A stretch of 40,019 nt of DNA from Clostridia bacterium (GCA_017407325.1 JAFQWV010000014.1:1-40019), one strand, 5' to 3'; counted from the stretch's first letter, positions 29,874 to 40,000 are shown. Notes: generated from the sequence alone by a model not told the origin. Made by a program: numbers and translations.

Positions 29874-31202
29874 TTAAAACTCCAAAGCAATTATCGCGCT
29901 GAACCCAACATGACCAGACATGTCATAATATCTTGTTTCCGTAGCATGTCCATCTTTTATAGCATAAAACAACTTATATTTAGTAGTTTTAAAAATCCAC
30001 CAACCACTTGTCCTTGAATAATAATTATAACCACAAACAGCCATAGTATGACTATCATATGTACCATTTAAAGTAGACCATAATAATGGATAACCTTGGT
30101 CAATTTTTTTAGTTGCGGAATCGGCGTGCGCCACCCATGCAACATATTCAACTGAATTAACATGATATCCATATTTATTTGCCATAGATTCTATGATAGT
30201 AGACGTATTCCAAATTGACCCATCATTAATTTTGCCAAATTTACTATTTACAAACTCTCTTGTCTCGTTATATAGTTTAGGGAATGAAAATACATTTCTT
30301 TTTAAATGGGTTTGATATACAGATTGACTATTATTATTGTATCTCAATAATTTTGTCTTATTATTGCCATTACTGTCGTAGTACAAGGAATAAATCCTTG
30401 GTTCTGAAATAGACGGATAATATAAACTATATTTATAATTTTTTGGCATCCTTGTCCAATAATTATCTGCCATATATTGCAAAACATTATAAGCAGATAC
30501 AACCCAGCAATTCGCTTCCGTATAAACGTTACACAAATCATCCTCTATCTCATTTTCTAGATAGCAAGTTAGTTCATCTTGTGTATAACCTATCATATCT
30601 AAACTTCTGCTTGATGACAAAACCCAACCAGATCCGTATTTGTCATTAACATATAGATATGGATCCTTAATTTTCCCACAACCAATTTCCCCTTCTTCTT
30701 GACCATTGTAAGATTGCCCAGTTATATTATCATATATATAACTACTATCAGCATTATTACTTTCATTAACACCAAAACAAATATTGTCTTTATAATACAT
30801 ATAACCCGAAGCAGTAGAAAAATAATATTTATCAGTTTCAATACCTTCATATGGAGATACGCCATCTGTAACAAAATCTAAAAAAGTATAATCATTACCT
30901 ATTATAGCATATCCATTATCAGCATCAAAATCTAAAAATATACCTTTATATTCTTTACCGCACTCATTTATATCAATTTCAAATTGATTTTCTATAAATT
31001 TCGCATCCCATATCTCGAGTTTTTCTTTACTTGCCATATTATTATATTCATCAACAAATTTATTAAAATTGTCGTCAATAAACTCACAAACACTTGCAGG
31101 ATCACTATTTACATAGTCTTGAACGTTATTATTATTAACATTTGAAATTCCATTTGAAAACAAAATTGCAATAATAATGGTTAAAATACTTACTAATTTC
31201 AT
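29874..31202 (-). CDS. Secreted papain-like cysteine protease (C39/C10-like)
   Basis: The 442-residue protein has a signal peptide or anchor (KLVSILTIIIAILFSNGIS) and a probable pro-domain (about 30-200). The catalytic domain has the Cys nucleophile in EANCWVVSAYNVLQYM (Cys232), the catalytic His in DSHTMAVCGYNYY (His385) and a candidate Asp or Asn in IKDGHATE (Asp417). The order Cys-His-Asp and NCW resemble peptidase C39-like and streptopain families. Exact family is uncertain. RBS AAGGAGATAA. Its DNA is far richer in A and T and its codons (AAT, TAT, ATA) differ from the housekeeping genes around it, which suggests acquisition. Confidence 0.75.
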   Translation of the reverse strand: MKLVSILTIIIAILFSNGISNVNNNNVQDYVNSDPASVCEFIDDNFNKFVDEYNNMASKEKLEIWDAKFIENQFEIDINECGKEYKGIFLDFDADNGYAIIGNDYTFLDFVTDGVSPYEGIETDKYYFSTASGYMYYKDNICFGVNESNNADSSYIYDNITGQSYNGQEEGEIGCGKIKDPYLYVNDKYGSGWVLSSSRSLDMIGYTQDELTCYLENEIEDDLCNVYTEANCWVVSAYNVLQYMADNYWTRMPKNYKYSLYYPSISEPRIYSLYYDSNGNNKTKLLRYNNNSQSVYQTHLKRNVFSFPKLYNETREFVNSKFGKINDGSIWNTSTIIESMANKYGYHVNSVEYVAWVAHADSATKKIDQGYPLLWSTLNGTYDSHTMAVCGYNYYSRTSGWWIFKTTKYKLFYAIKDGHATETRYYDMSGHVGFSAIIALEF

Positions 31203-31297
31203 AAAAATTATCTCCTTCTATTTGAAAATGTTTATACGCAATTGAATGCTTTAAAAGGATTGCAAAATGCTATCTTTTTTTCTTTATTCTTTTTTCT

Positions 31298-31729
31298 TTA
31301 CTTCGATCCTGTCGAACCGAAACCACCTGCTCCCCTATCGGTTTCCGTTACTTCGTCAATCATAGTAAAGTCTACTTGATATACAGGAAGTATAACGAGT
31401 TGAGCAATTCTTTCACCTTGTTCAATTTGTTGTGTAGTTTTAGAGTGGTTGTGAACGGCAACCATAACTTCGCCACGATAGTCGCTGTCAATTACGCCTA
31501 CTTTATTAGCAGGAGCAAGACCGCGCTTTAAAGCCATACCGCTTCTTGCAAAAATAAAACCTGCAAAGCCAAGTGGAATTTCAACGGCAAAACCCGTGCC
31601 GATAAGCTTAGTTTCACCAGGTTCGACCGTTGCGCTAGTTACAGCGTGAAGGTCGCATCCTGCAGAATATTCAGTTTGGTATTTAGGTAAAATACAATTT
31701 TCGTTTAATTTTTTAATTTTTACTTGCAT
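31298..31729 (-). CDS. dut: dUTP diphosphatase
   Basis: It hydrolyses dUTP to dUMP, keeping uracil out of DNA and feeding thymidylate synthesis. The 143 residues contain all five trimeric-dUTPase motifs: GCDLHA, FARSGMALK, GVIDSDYRGEV, GERIAQLVI and the C-terminal RGAGGFGSTG arm. Its ATG has no good ribosome site; the leader between the upstream terminator and the ATG is only about 14 bp, so expression may depend on read-through from the gene upstream. Confidence 0.96.
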   Translation of the reverse strand: MQVKIKKLNENCILPKYQTEYSAGCDLHAVTSATVEPGETKLIGTGFAVEIPLGFAGFIFARSGMALKRGLAPANKVGVIDSDYRGEVMVAVHNHSKTTQQIEQGERIAQLVILPVYQVDFTMIDEVTETDRGAGGFGSTGSK

Positions 31730-31743
31730 AGTTTTTCTATCAT

Positions 31744-31771
31744 AAAAACCGAGATTATATTCTCGGTTTTT
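31744..31771 (-). terminator. Terminator (or attenuator) between the PrsA-like gene and dut
   Basis: AAAAACCGAGA / TCTCGGTTTTT with a 6-nt loop, 12 bp after the PrsA-like stop. Since no promoter fits between it and dut, it may only attenuate. Confidence 0.8.
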
Positions 31772-31782
31772 ATACTCCTATA

Positions 31783-33798
31783 TTATTCTTCGGTTTCAGT
31801 AATTAAATCGCTATAAGTGTTTTTAAAGTAAGTAACCTTATCTTCGTCGTCTTTGTATTCGTTGATAAGTTTTGACGCTACTTTAGAAATTTCACTTGAA
31901 ACGATAGAGTCGAGTTTAACCTGACGGTAGTTGTAAGCAAGCGTATCTTCAACTTTTAAGTCAGCCATAAACTGAGTTTTAGCTGAATCGCTTATATCAT
32001 AAGTCGTTTCAACGAGTTTAGTACAGATAATTACGTGGTAGCCGTAGTCTGTTAATACGGTAGTGTAAGCACCAACACCCTTTTCAACAACTGCCTTAGA
32101 AGCTTTTTCAAACTCTTCAACGTAAGTGTGAGTGTATGGTGAGTACAAGTAGCCGTAATATTTACCTAAGCAACCGGTGTCGGTACTGAACGCGTACATA
32201 AGTTCGTTAAACTTATCGAAAATTTCTTCAGAATAAGTAACGCTACCGATAGTTGCATCGTTGTTTTCTTCGAAGTATAGTTCAGTAATTCCTGTGTTTG
32301 GAGTGATATAGTCTGCGAAAAAGTCAGTCATTAACATTTCGCTAGCGATAACGTTAGCGAACGACCAAGTAGTTTGGTCAACGCCGTTTTCGTCTTTTTC
32401 AGTGATACCGTCTTCGCCACCTTTTCTTACGATAACCTCGCCGATAAAGTCGTTTAAGCTTTCAATTTCAGCGTTTCTGTAATCTTTATCAAAAGTAAAG
32501 GTTTTGCTATCCTTATTATATTTACCGTAGCTTGAATATACCCAAGATTCTCTTTGGTCTTTAGCAACGATATTAGATGCTAACTGCTCTCTGAATGCTA
32601 AAATGTCGTTTTCTGTAATACCTGCTTCAGCCTTCTTTTCGTCTAGTGAAGCAGTTTGTTCAGCGCTGAACGGAATTAATAAGTTAAGAACGTAGCCGTA
32701 GTTATCAAACGGATTATATAAAACGAAAGACGTATCGCTTACAGCATCAAGCGCAGTTTCGTAAGAAGCGATGTCGTTTTTGTAAAGAGCTTCTTGGTTT
32801 TGGTATTCTTTAACGTATTCTCCCCAGATACCGTCGTCGGTAAGTTTTGCTTCTGTTTCAGCCTTAAGAGATTCTTCGTATTTAGCAACGATAACGTTTT
32901 CGATAAGTTGCTTAGTCATTTCTTGGAAATAACTGTAATTAAGAACGTTATCAGAGTTAGCGATATCGTGTGATTCAGTGCTTAAAATCAAGCCTGTATC
33001 CTTTAAGAAAGTTAAAAGTTCGCTGAATGCTTTTTTCTTTTTATTGTTTGAGATGTCGATTTTGTAAGCGTTAAAAACTGCCATATCAAGATCGTAAACG
33101 CTAGCTTTAGAGCCTGCTTCGTCACCGATAACGAGTGCAGCGATCTTGATTTCATCTTCAGTAGGAGCGTCAGCCTTTAATTCGGTTTCATCTCTGTTTG
33201 AATTATCTTCAACCGTAGGAGAAACCCTGTCAGCTACGCTTACGTTTTCCTTTTCTACGGCTTCTTCTTCGTCGTCTTCTTCGTAAGACTTGATAAGGTC
33301 GTTTACGTTCTTACGAGTTTCATACATAACTTGAGCGTATTCGTACTCGGTAAGGTAATTTTTTAAGTTTTCAATCTCACCGCTTTGTGGATTGATTGAA
33401 TTACTACCTGCGAGTGCGTTTTGTTTGAAGTATTCTTCAAACTCAGTCAAGCCTTCTGTTTTTGATAAAAGACCGTTATAAGTTTCGCTGAGAGAAATTC
33501 TTGCTTGTTGAACGACTATTCTGTTAGAAACCAAGTTATCAAGCACCATTTGATATGCTTGACTAGACGAGTAGCCGTAGGATTGAACGTATTGATAACC
33601 GTAAGAAACGAATCCTGCGTTGAGTTCTTTTTTCTTGATAGATTCTGAATCAACGCTGTCACCAACTTTAACTGTGGCAATAACTTGATCCATATCTCTG
33701 TCCGTATTTACGCTAATCCAATCGCACGATGCGCAAATACTTAGTACCAACGCGAGCGATAAAGCAAGCGAAAGGATTTTTGCAACAATCTTTTTCAT
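31783..33798 (-). CDS. PrsA/SurA-like foldase lipoprotein
   Basis: The 671-residue protein has a lipoprotein signal with lipobox ICAS before Cys (about residue 25). An N-terminal SurA_N-like helical region includes YQMVLDNLVSNRIVVQQARI. A long acidic helical body follows, then a C-terminal parvulin-type stretch (TGCLGKYYGYLY, FEKASKAVVEKGVGAYTTVLTDYGYHVIICTKL). Parvulin key residues are only partly visible, so catalysis is uncertain. It is longer than Bacillus PrsA (~290 residues). Placed directly after mfd, as in many Firmicutes. Likely helps secreted proteins fold outside the membrane, for example the large surface protein and protease in this window. RBS AGGAGA. Confidence 0.85.
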   Translation of the reverse strand: MKKIVAKILSLALSLALVLSICASCDWISVNTDRDMDQVIATVKVGDSVDSESIKKKELNAGFVSYGYQYVQSYGYSSSQAYQMVLDNLVSNRIVVQQARISLSETYNGLLSKTEGLTEFEEYFKQNALAGSNSINPQSGEIENLKNYLTEYEYAQVMYETRKNVNDLIKSYEEDDEEEAVEKENVSVADRVSPTVEDNSNRDETELKADAPTEDEIKIAALVIGDEAGSKASVYDLDMAVFNAYKIDISNNKKKKAFSELLTFLKDTGLILSTESHDIANSDNVLNYSYFQEMTKQLIENVIVAKYEESLKAETEAKLTDDGIWGEYVKEYQNQEALYKNDIASYETALDAVSDTSFVLYNPFDNYGYVLNLLIPFSAEQTASLDEKKAEAGITENDILAFREQLASNIVAKDQRESWVYSSYGKYNKDSKTFTFDKDYRNAEIESLNDFIGEVIVRKGGEDGITEKDENGVDQTTWSFANVIASEMLMTDFFADYITPNTGITELYFEENNDATIGSVTYSEEIFDKFNELMYAFSTDTGCLGKYYGYLYSPYTHTYVEEFEKASKAVVEKGVGAYTTVLTDYGYHVIICTKLVETTYDISDSAKTQFMADLKVEDTLAYNYRQVKLDSIVSSEISKVASKLINEYKDDEDKVTYFKNTYSDLITETEE

Positions 33799-33863
33799 AT
33801 AAATCTCCTAAGTCGTGAAAGTCATAGAGTACATGTGGGCATACTACCCAAACTTTATATATT

Positions 33864-33892
33864 ATTGTACTAAACAAGCGAATATATTGCAA
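33864..33892 (-). promoter_or_regulatory. Promoter of the PrsA-like gene
   Basis: Minus strand TTGCAA (33892-33887), 17 bp, TACAAT (33869-33864), about 65 bp before the start. It suggests that the gene is transcribed separately from mfd. Confidence 0.55.
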
Positions 33893-33921
33893 GGCTTTTT
33901 GACTAGTTTTTTGACGGATTT

Positions 33922-36900
33922 TTAATTTTTAACTGAAAAATGCAAAAATTCCGTCATAAGTGACAAGGTTTTAATCGCCGTTTCTTGTAGAGCAAACGAA
34001 ATTTTCGGCAAATCTTCAAAAGAAAGCACTGAAAGGTCAGAAAATTTCTCAAGTGCGTCTTGAATTCCCCCACCGATTTTTGACAGATCGGAAAAAGTCA
34101 TATACGCTTGATTTTTTGATAGCACTATCTTTACGACGCTTTTAGTTTGCGCATAACTTTTTATAAGCGCAATATCCAAAAGATTTTCCACTTCCTTCGG
34201 CACTTTTCCGTAAACCTCTTCGATGTCAGAATAAATCAAATCGCGTTCAGATTCATTTTTTATTTCGCTGATTTTCTTGTACCAATCAAGTCTTTGCGAC
34301 GAAACTTCGATATAATCTTCAGGAATAAAAGCGTCCATTCTGATATCGAGTTCCGTTTCGAAATCTTTGGTAATCTCGCCAAGCTGTTCTTTTAAAAGCT
34401 TAGAATAAAGTTCGTAACCGATTTTATCCATATGCCCGTGTTGCTCGCGCCCTAAAACGTTACCAGCCCCACGAATTTCCAAGTCGCGCATAGCAATTTT
34501 ATAACCACTGCCAAGCTCGGTATGCTCCATAAGCGCGCTAAGTCGTTTGTACGCAGTTTCGCTTAAAACCTTATCCTGCTTGTAGGTAAAATAAGCGTGT
34601 GCCATCTTATCTGAACGACCGACTCTACCCTTTAATTGATAAAGCGTAAAAAGCCCTAAGTTATCAGCATCAATAACAATAAGCGTGTTAGCCGTCGGAA
34701 GGTCTATTCCGTTTTCGATAATCGTCGTTGAAACAAGCACGTTATTTTCGCCAGAATAGAAACTCATAATACTGTCTTCAAGCTGTCTTTTTGGCATTTT
34801 ACCGTGTCCGACGACGACTTTTGCATCTTTTATCAAATCCTGAACGTGGCTTGCAAACTGGTAAATTTTATCGACTCTGTTATAGAGAATAAAGACCTGT
34901 CCACCACGCGAAAGCTCGCGATTTACGGCATCTTTAATAAGCGCGTCACTCTCTTCAACGACGTACGCCTGAACGGGTATTCTATTCGTTGGCGGAGTGT
35001 TGATTAAACTTATATCTCTTATTCCCGAAAGTGACATATGAAGAGTTCTCGGAATAGGCGTTGCCGTCATTGTAAGCGTGTCTACGTTGCTTTTTAAAAC
35101 GCGCAATTTTTCTTTATGTTCAACGCCGAAGCACTGTTCTTCGTCTAAAACCAAAAGTCCTAAGTCCTTGAACTTGACTTGTTCTGAAAAAAGTTTATGC
35201 GTTCCTATAACGATATCAACTTCCCCATTTTTTAATCCGTCAATTACCGCTTTTGATTTTTGAGGGGTACAAAATCTGTTAAGTAACGCAATTCTTACGC
35301 CAAAACCTTCAAAACGCTTCAGTGCCGTTTCGTAATGTTGCTGAGTCAAAATCGTGGTAGGCGCAACTATTGCAACCTGCTTTCCGTCCATAACGGCTTT
35401 AAACGAAGCCCTTAAAGCAACTTCGGTTTTTCCAAACCCAACGTCACCGCACAAAAGCCTATCCATAACCTTGTCGCTTTCCATATCTTTTTTGATTTCT
35501 GCAATCGACTGAAGTTGGTCTTCAGTTTCATCAAATTCGAAAGCGTCGTCAAATTCTTTAGATAGTTCGTTGTCGGGGGAAAATCTAAACCCTTTTTTAG
35601 TTGCGCGGTCGTTGTAGAGTTTTTTAAGGTTAATTTTCATTTCTGCGATAGACGCGCGAACCTTTTCTTTCAGCTTTTCAAACTCTACACCACCAATTTT
35701 CGAAAGCTTAGGCGTTTTATCCCCACCCAAATACTTTGTGAGTCTATCCATATTTTCAACGGGAACGTACAATAAGTCGCCCCCTAAATATTCGATAGCG
35801 ATATAATCTTTAGTACCTTCAGTCGTCGAAATTCTCTCGGTTCCTAAAACGCGACCGATACCGTGTTTTTCGTGAACGGCAAAGTCGCCAACGTTAGGCG
35901 CAGAAAACGCATCTTTTCTTCTGGATTTGATTTTCTTTTCTTTTACACCAACGAACAAATCGCACGAGCCGATTACCACAGTCTTTGCGCCGTGTAGAAT
36001 AAAACCGTTTGATAAATAGTCGCTCGTTATATAAATTCCCGGAAAATCACTCGGCTGTTTAGTCCTTACGGAAACAAGCCCTTGTGCCGAAATATCTCTT
36101 GCAACTCTGTCGGCTCTTTCCTCAGTTGCACACATAATAATCGCTCTATAGCCTGCTCTTTGCCAACTTTTTAAGTCGGTAAATAGCTCGTCAGGCTTAA
36201 GCGCGTATCTTCTTAGCGCGCCTACGTTTAGTCTTACGGTTTTAAGTGGAGTAAAAAGTGGAACGGAAGTCGTAAGCGTTTGTAAGCTTATTCTTGCACG
36301 CTCGTTTATAAGCGAAATGAGTCTTTCTCTATCATAAAAATGGCGCATAGAAAAGTCAAACGCTTGCCCTGCTTGCGACAAAGAATTTATTCTTTCAACG
36401 TGTTCTCTGATTACTCCGTCTAAATTATCGGCGCACAGTTTACACTCGTCGTAAACTACCGAAAAACTTTTATCAACGTAATCAAAAATTCCATTTTCTG
36501 CATAGTTAAGAAGTGGCGCAATAAAGGATAGCGACGAATTTACCGCATCAGAGTCAATTATCTCTTTAAGCTCGTCACAAATTTGCTTTGCCTTTGTTTT
36601 CGCAAGTAGTACGCCGTACTTTTTCAAGCTTTCGTCAAGCTGTTTTTTAACGGCTTCTTTATTTTCGCAAGCGTAAAAATCCGACGCGCTAATTAGCGTA
36701 AAAGAGCGAACTTCTTCACCCGATTTTTGCAAATAAGCGTCGTATAGGCGTATTTTTTCAAGTTCGTCGCCAAAAAAGTCGCATCTGAAAGCCGAATCCG
36801 AATTGATAGGATAAACGTCTAAAATATCACCGCGAAGTGAAAATTCACCCTTATTTTCAACAAACTCTACTCTGCTGTAACCAAGCTTAGTCAAGTCTTT

Positions 36901-37329
36901 TAATACAGTGCCGAGTGGATATTCGTTACTTATTTTATAAGTCCTTTCTTCGACCTTTTTTGGAAACAACTGTAAAAGCGACTCAAAAGTGCAAGTAATA
37001 AAGCTTGCGCCCTTTTCAATTTCGTATAGCGCTGTAAGTCTTTTATACGTGCTTTCCTTATTAAACGCGCGTTTATATAATAAAACGTCGTCTTTAGGTG
37101 GAAGATATACGCAAGTTTTTCCCGTTAACGCATGTAATTCTTCTTGCGCGCGCTGAGCTTTTACGTTATCTTTACAGATATAAATTGCCTTGTCAAAAAG
37201 ATGAGCCGAAATCGCAAGCTTAAGAGGGTCTGTAACGCCAAATACCGCAGTCGGAATTAAACTGCGGGTATAGCTTTCAAGATTTTTTATCTCTTGGTCA
37301 TTATTTAATTTTATATATTCTGTCAACAT
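33922..37329 (-). CDS. mfd: Transcription-repair coupling factor Mfd
   Basis: It removes RNA polymerase stalled at DNA damage and recruits the UvrA/B repair proteins. The 1135 residues show the UvrB-like N-terminal modules (AVFGVTDPLKLAIS..), the RNA-polymerase-interacting domain (GDFAVHEKHGIGRVLG, about 480-495), then a RecG-like motor: Walker A GDVGFGKTE (near 625), DEEQCFGVEHKE (near 728; most relatives have DEEQRFGV), TATPIPRTL, and helicase motifs VSTTIIENGIDLP and QLKGRVGRS. The C-terminal TRCF domain follows. No good ribosome site is seen. It is 44 bp downstream of pth. Confidence 0.97.
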   Translation of the reverse strand: MLTEYIKLNNDQEIKNLESYTRSLIPTAVFGVTDPLKLAISAHLFDKAIYICKDNVKAQRAQEELHALTGKTCVYLPPKDDVLLYKRAFNKESTYKRLTALYEIEKGASFITCTFESLLQLFPKKVEERTYKISNEYPLGTVLKDLTKLGYSRVEFVENKGEFSLRGDILDVYPINSDSAFRCDFFGDELEKIRLYDAYLQKSGEEVRSFTLISASDFYACENKEAVKKQLDESLKKYGVLLAKTKAKQICDELKEIIDSDAVNSSLSFIAPLLNYAENGIFDYVDKSFSVVYDECKLCADNLDGVIREHVERINSLSQAGQAFDFSMRHFYDRERLISLINERARISLQTLTTSVPLFTPLKTVRLNVGALRRYALKPDELFTDLKSWQRAGYRAIIMCATEERADRVARDISAQGLVSVRTKQPSDFPGIYITSDYLSNGFILHGAKTVVIGSCDLFVGVKEKKIKSRRKDAFSAPNVGDFAVHEKHGIGRVLGTERISTTEGTKDYIAIEYLGGDLLYVPVENMDRLTKYLGGDKTPKLSKIGGVEFEKLKEKVRASIAEMKINLKKLYNDRATKKGFRFSPDNELSKEFDDAFEFDETEDQLQSIAEIKKDMESDKVMDRLLCGDVGFGKTEVALRASFKAVMDGKQVAIVAPTTILTQQHYETALKRFEGFGVRIALLNRFCTPQKSKAVIDGLKNGEVDIVIGTHKLFSEQVKFKDLGLLVLDEEQCFGVEHKEKLRVLKSNVDTLTMTATPIPRTLHMSLSGIRDISLINTPPTNRIPVQAYVVEESDALIKDAVNRELSRGGQVFILYNRVDKIYQFASHVQDLIKDAKVVVGHGKMPKRQLEDSIMSFYSGENNVLVSTTIIENGIDLPTANTLIVIDADNLGLFTLYQLKGRVGRSDKMAHAYFTYKQDKVLSETAYKRLSALMEHTELGSGYKIAMRDLEIRGAGNVLGREQHGHMDKIGYELYSKLLKEQLGEITKDFETELDIRMDAFIPEDYIEVSSQRLDWYKKISEIKNESERDLIYSDIEEVYGKVPKEVENLLDIALIKSYAQTKSVVKIVLSKNQAYMTFSDLSKIGGGIQDALEKFSDLSVLSFEDLPKISFALQETAIKTLSLMTEFLHFSVKN

Positions 37330-37373
37330 AGTTTCAGTAAAAAACCAACGTATAAGACGGTTATTTAAACAAA

Positions 37374-37949
37374 TTATTGTTTTTTACCGTTATATTTACA
37401 CATTATTTTCTCTCCGTCAAGACCTTTTATAAAATCAACCGAAAGGTCACAACACAACTTGCAAGCATCTAAAATCACTTCTTTTCTATCCCCTACGATT
37501 TTAGATAGAACGTAGTCTATCGTAGGAATTTGTGGGTTGTCTTTTTTGATACCAATCCTAGCGCGCGAAAACTCGCCCGAGCCGATTTCCTGCAAAATAT
37601 TTCGCATCCCATTATGCGTTCCAGCCGAGCCGTTTTTTCTAAATCTAATATTTCCAACGTCTAAGTCTAGGTCGTCGAAAACAACTAGTAAATCGTCAAG
37701 GCTCGCTTTATAAAAATTCAACACTGCTCTTACGCTTTCGCCACTTAAGTTCATATAAGTTTGAGGTTTAACGATTATTACTTTTTCGCCACCAATAAAA
37801 CACTCTGCTATAAGCGCAAGCATTTTTGATTTTAACGAGAACTTAGCACCGAGTTTTTCAGCGAGCATATCCACCGCAATAAAGCCGACGTTATGATATG
37901 TATTTTCGTATTTTGCACCCGGATTTCCGAGCCCAACTATAATTTTCAT
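37374..37949 (-). CDS. pth: Peptidyl-tRNA hydrolase
   Basis: It frees tRNA from peptidyl-tRNA that drops off ribosomes. The 191-residue protein carries GLGNPGAKYENTYHNVGF with catalytic His20, KPQTYMNLSGESV, VFDDLDLDVG and GSAGTHNGMRNI. Normal length. RBS AGGGTGG lies close to the ATG. It is between prs and mfd, the usual Firmicutes order. Confidence 0.97.
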   Translation of the reverse strand: MKIIVGLGNPGAKYENTYHNVGFIAVDMLAEKLGAKFSLKSKMLALIAECFIGGEKVIIVKPQTYMNLSGESVRAVLNFYKASLDDLLVVFDDLDLDVGNIRFRKNGSAGTHNGMRNILQEIGSGEFSRARIGIKKDNPQIPTIDYVLSKIVGDRKEVILDACKLCCDLSVDFIKGLDGEKIMCKYNGKKQ

Positions 37950-37969
37950 AAACCACCCTAAAATTTGAA

Positions 37970-37997
37970 AAACTATCCTTTAATCTTAGGATAGTTT
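37970..37997 (-). terminator. Weak terminator after prs
   Basis: AAACTATCCT / AGGATAGTTT hairpin with TTTTTC on the minus-strand side, 13 bp beyond the prs stop. It may allow partial read-through into pth and mfd. Confidence 0.6.
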
Positions 37998-38010
37998 CTC
38001 TTTAAATAGC

Positions 38011-38958
38011 TTAGTTATAAATATCAGACATTTTTCTGTCGAGATAGATATTTTCGATAGCCTTTGCCAAAAGCTTAGCAACTGACAAGACTTCGATTTT
38101 GTCTATTCTCTTATCTTCCGGTAACAAAATTGTGTCTAAACAAACGAGTTTTTCGATGCAAGAGTTTTGGATTCTCTCAATCGCTGGGCCAGATAAAACT
38201 GCGTGCGTACAGCAAGCGTAAACGTGAGCCGCACCGTTTTTCTTGATTGCTTCAGCACCTAAAACGATAGTACCTGCAGTATCGATCATATCGTCAACTA
38301 ATAAACAAGTTTTGCCTTTAACGTCACCGATAATATTCATAATTTCAACTTGGTTAGCGCGAGGTCTGCGCTTGTCGATAATAGCCATTGGGCAGTTTAA
38401 CTTAGTTGCTGCCGCTCTTGCTCTACCAACGCTACCAATGTCAGGAGAAACTACTACGAAATCTTCGCTTGCGTAGTTTTTGAAGTGTCTATATAAACTT
38501 GGTCCACCGACTAAGTGGTCGAGTGGAATATTGAAAAAGCCTTGAATTTGTGATGCGTGAAGATCAACCGTCAAAACACGGTCTGCCCCAGCTGTCGTAA
38601 TCAAGTCTGCCACAAGCTTAGCCGTAATCGGATCTCTTGGCTTTGCTTTTCTGTCTTGACGAGCGTAACCAAAATAAGGGATAACTGCAGTAATTCTACC
38701 TGCACTTGCTCTCCTAGCTGCGTCAATCATAACCAAAAGCTCCATAAGGCTTTCGTTTACAGGACAAGACGTAGATTGAATTAAGAATACGTCTCTACCA
38801 CGAACGGTTTCATTGATATGAACGCTAGTTTCCCCGTCAGAGAAATGGCCAACTTCAATACTTGACAAACTTACGCCTAAGTGTTTGCAAATTGCTTCTG
38901 CGAGCGGTTTGTTAGAGTTTCCGCTGAAAACCTTTATTTCCGTGCTGTGTGTAATCAA
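38011..38958 (-). CDS. prs: Ribose-phosphate pyrophosphokinase
   Basis: It makes PRPP for nucleotide, His and Trp synthesis. The 315-residue class I enzyme carries [40 protein letters not shown] and the PRPP loop [12 protein letters not shown]. The start codon is TTG (38956-38958), with AGGAGG 9 nt upstream; no ATG is available nearby without losing the conserved N-terminal [10 protein letters not shown] segment. Confidence 0.97.
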   Translation of the reverse strand: MITHSTEIKVFSGNSNKPLAEAICKHLGVSLSSIEVGHFSDGETSVHINETVRGRDVFLIQSTSCPVNESLMELLVMIDAARRASAGRITAVIPYFGYARQDRKAKPRDPITAKLVADLITTAGADRVLTVDLHASQIQGFFNIPLDHLVGGPSLYRHFKNYASEDFVVVSPDIGSVGRARAAATKLNCPMAIIDKRRPRANQVEIMNIIGDVKGKTCLLVDDMIDTAGTIVLGAEAIKKNGAAHVYACCTHAVLSGPAIERIQNSCIEKLVCLDTILLPEDKRIDKIEVLSVAKLLAKAIENIYLDRKMSDIYN

Positions 38959-39012
38959 AACTTCTTCCTCCTAGTAAATCACAAAAGTGTTTAAAAGCAT
39001 TTGAGCATATAT

Positions 39013-39041
39013 ATAATATATAATTTATTCTTTTAAGTCAA
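39013..39041 (-). promoter_or_regulatory. Promoter of prs
   Basis: Minus strand TTGACT (39041-39036), 17 bp, TATTAT (39018-39013), followed by a leader of about 50 nt with a strong AGGAGG. Confidence 0.65.
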
Positions 39042-39066
39042 ATTAAAAACAATCAAAAATTGAAAA

Positions 39067-39525
39067 TTATCGTCTTTTATTTTTGAAAAAATCTCTTAAA
39101 AGGCTGGCGCACTCTTTTTCCATTACACCACCCTCGTACTCGAGTGACCAATTAAGCCCACTTTCATCTAAGAGTTTATACCTACTTACAACTGCCCCAC
39201 CTTTAGGTTCGTACGCGCCAAAATACAATTTTTTAATTCGCGCGTTAAGTATTGCACCTGCACACATGACGCAAGGCTCTAAGGTAACGAACATTTCGCA
39301 GTCGTCAAGTCGCCAGCTTTTAAGTTTTTTACACGCTCTATTTATTGCGATAATCTCAGCGTGATAGGTTGCCATTTGTGATTTTTCGCGATTGTTAAAC
39401 GCGCGAGATATAATTTTCCCGTCTTTAACGATAACCGCGCCAACAGGCACTTCGTCGCGCTTTAACCCTGCTATAGCTTGATTAATCGCCTTTTCCATAA
39501 AATATTTTTTGTGTAATTCGTCCAT
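39067..39525 (-). CDS. tadA: tRNA-specific adenosine deaminase
   Basis: It converts adenosine 34 to inosine in tRNA-Arg(ACG). The 152-residue protein has zinc ligands His55 with catalytic Glu57 (HAE) and Cys85/Cys88 (PCVMC). The ATG lies one base after the rlmH stop, with GGAG 13 nt upstream inside rlmH, so translation is probably coupled. Confidence 0.95.
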   Translation of the reverse strand: MDELHKKYFMEKAINQAIAGLKRDEVPVGAVIVKDGKIISRAFNNREKSQMATYHAEIIAINRACKKLKSWRLDDCEMFVTLEPCVMCAGAILNARIKKLYFGAYEPKGGAVVSRYKLLDESGLNWSLEYEGGVMEKECASLLRDFFKNKRR

Positions 39526-39526
39526 T

Positions 39527-40000
39527 TTACTTATGATACTCCGTTTTTGCGTTAATCATAAACGCGCGATAAATCTGCTCTAGAGAGATAACGCGAAAAA
39601 GGGTGTGTGGAAAAGTCATTTCAGAAAAAGATATTTTTACTTTTGCGATATCCTTTACCTTATCTGATAAGCCGTACGAACCACCTATTACAAAAGTCAC
39701 TTCTTCGCCTGAAGATATTAAAGAATTTAAACTTTCGGCAAGCTTTTCGCTTGAAAAGGGTTTCCCTTCAATACAGGTTGCAAAAACGCTACCTTTGACT
39801 TTTTTTAAAATTTCTTCGCCTTCGCGCTCGATAATTCTTAACTTTTCGCCACTTGACGGAACTGTTACGAAATTTTCTTCTTTAATTTCAATAATTTTCA
39901 GTTCGCAAAATCTTGAAAGCCTTTTTGCGTATTCATTTATTGCATCTTGAAAATATTTCTCTTTAACTTTCCCAACGCAAACTAAATTAACCTTCACCAT
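39527..40000 (-). CDS. rlmH: 23S rRNA (pseudouridine1915-N3)-methyltransferase RlmH
   Basis: The 157-residue SPOUT methyltransferase carries VTFVIGGSYGLSDKVK (about 101-116) and FPHTLFRVISLEQIYRAFMI, the family signature, and ends in YHK as expected. It methylates pseudouridine 1915 in helix 69 of 23S rRNA. Complete; it begins 19 bp from the window end. Paired with tadA in a two-gene unit for RNA modification. Confidence 0.96.
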   Translation of the reverse strand: MVKVNLVCVGKVKEKYFQDAINEYAKRLSRFCELKIIEIKEENFVTVPSSGEKLRIIEREGEEILKKVKGSVFATCIEGKPFSSEKLAESLNSLISSGEEVTFVIGGSYGLSDKVKDIAKVKISFSEMTFPHTLFRVISLEQIYRAFMINAKTEYHK

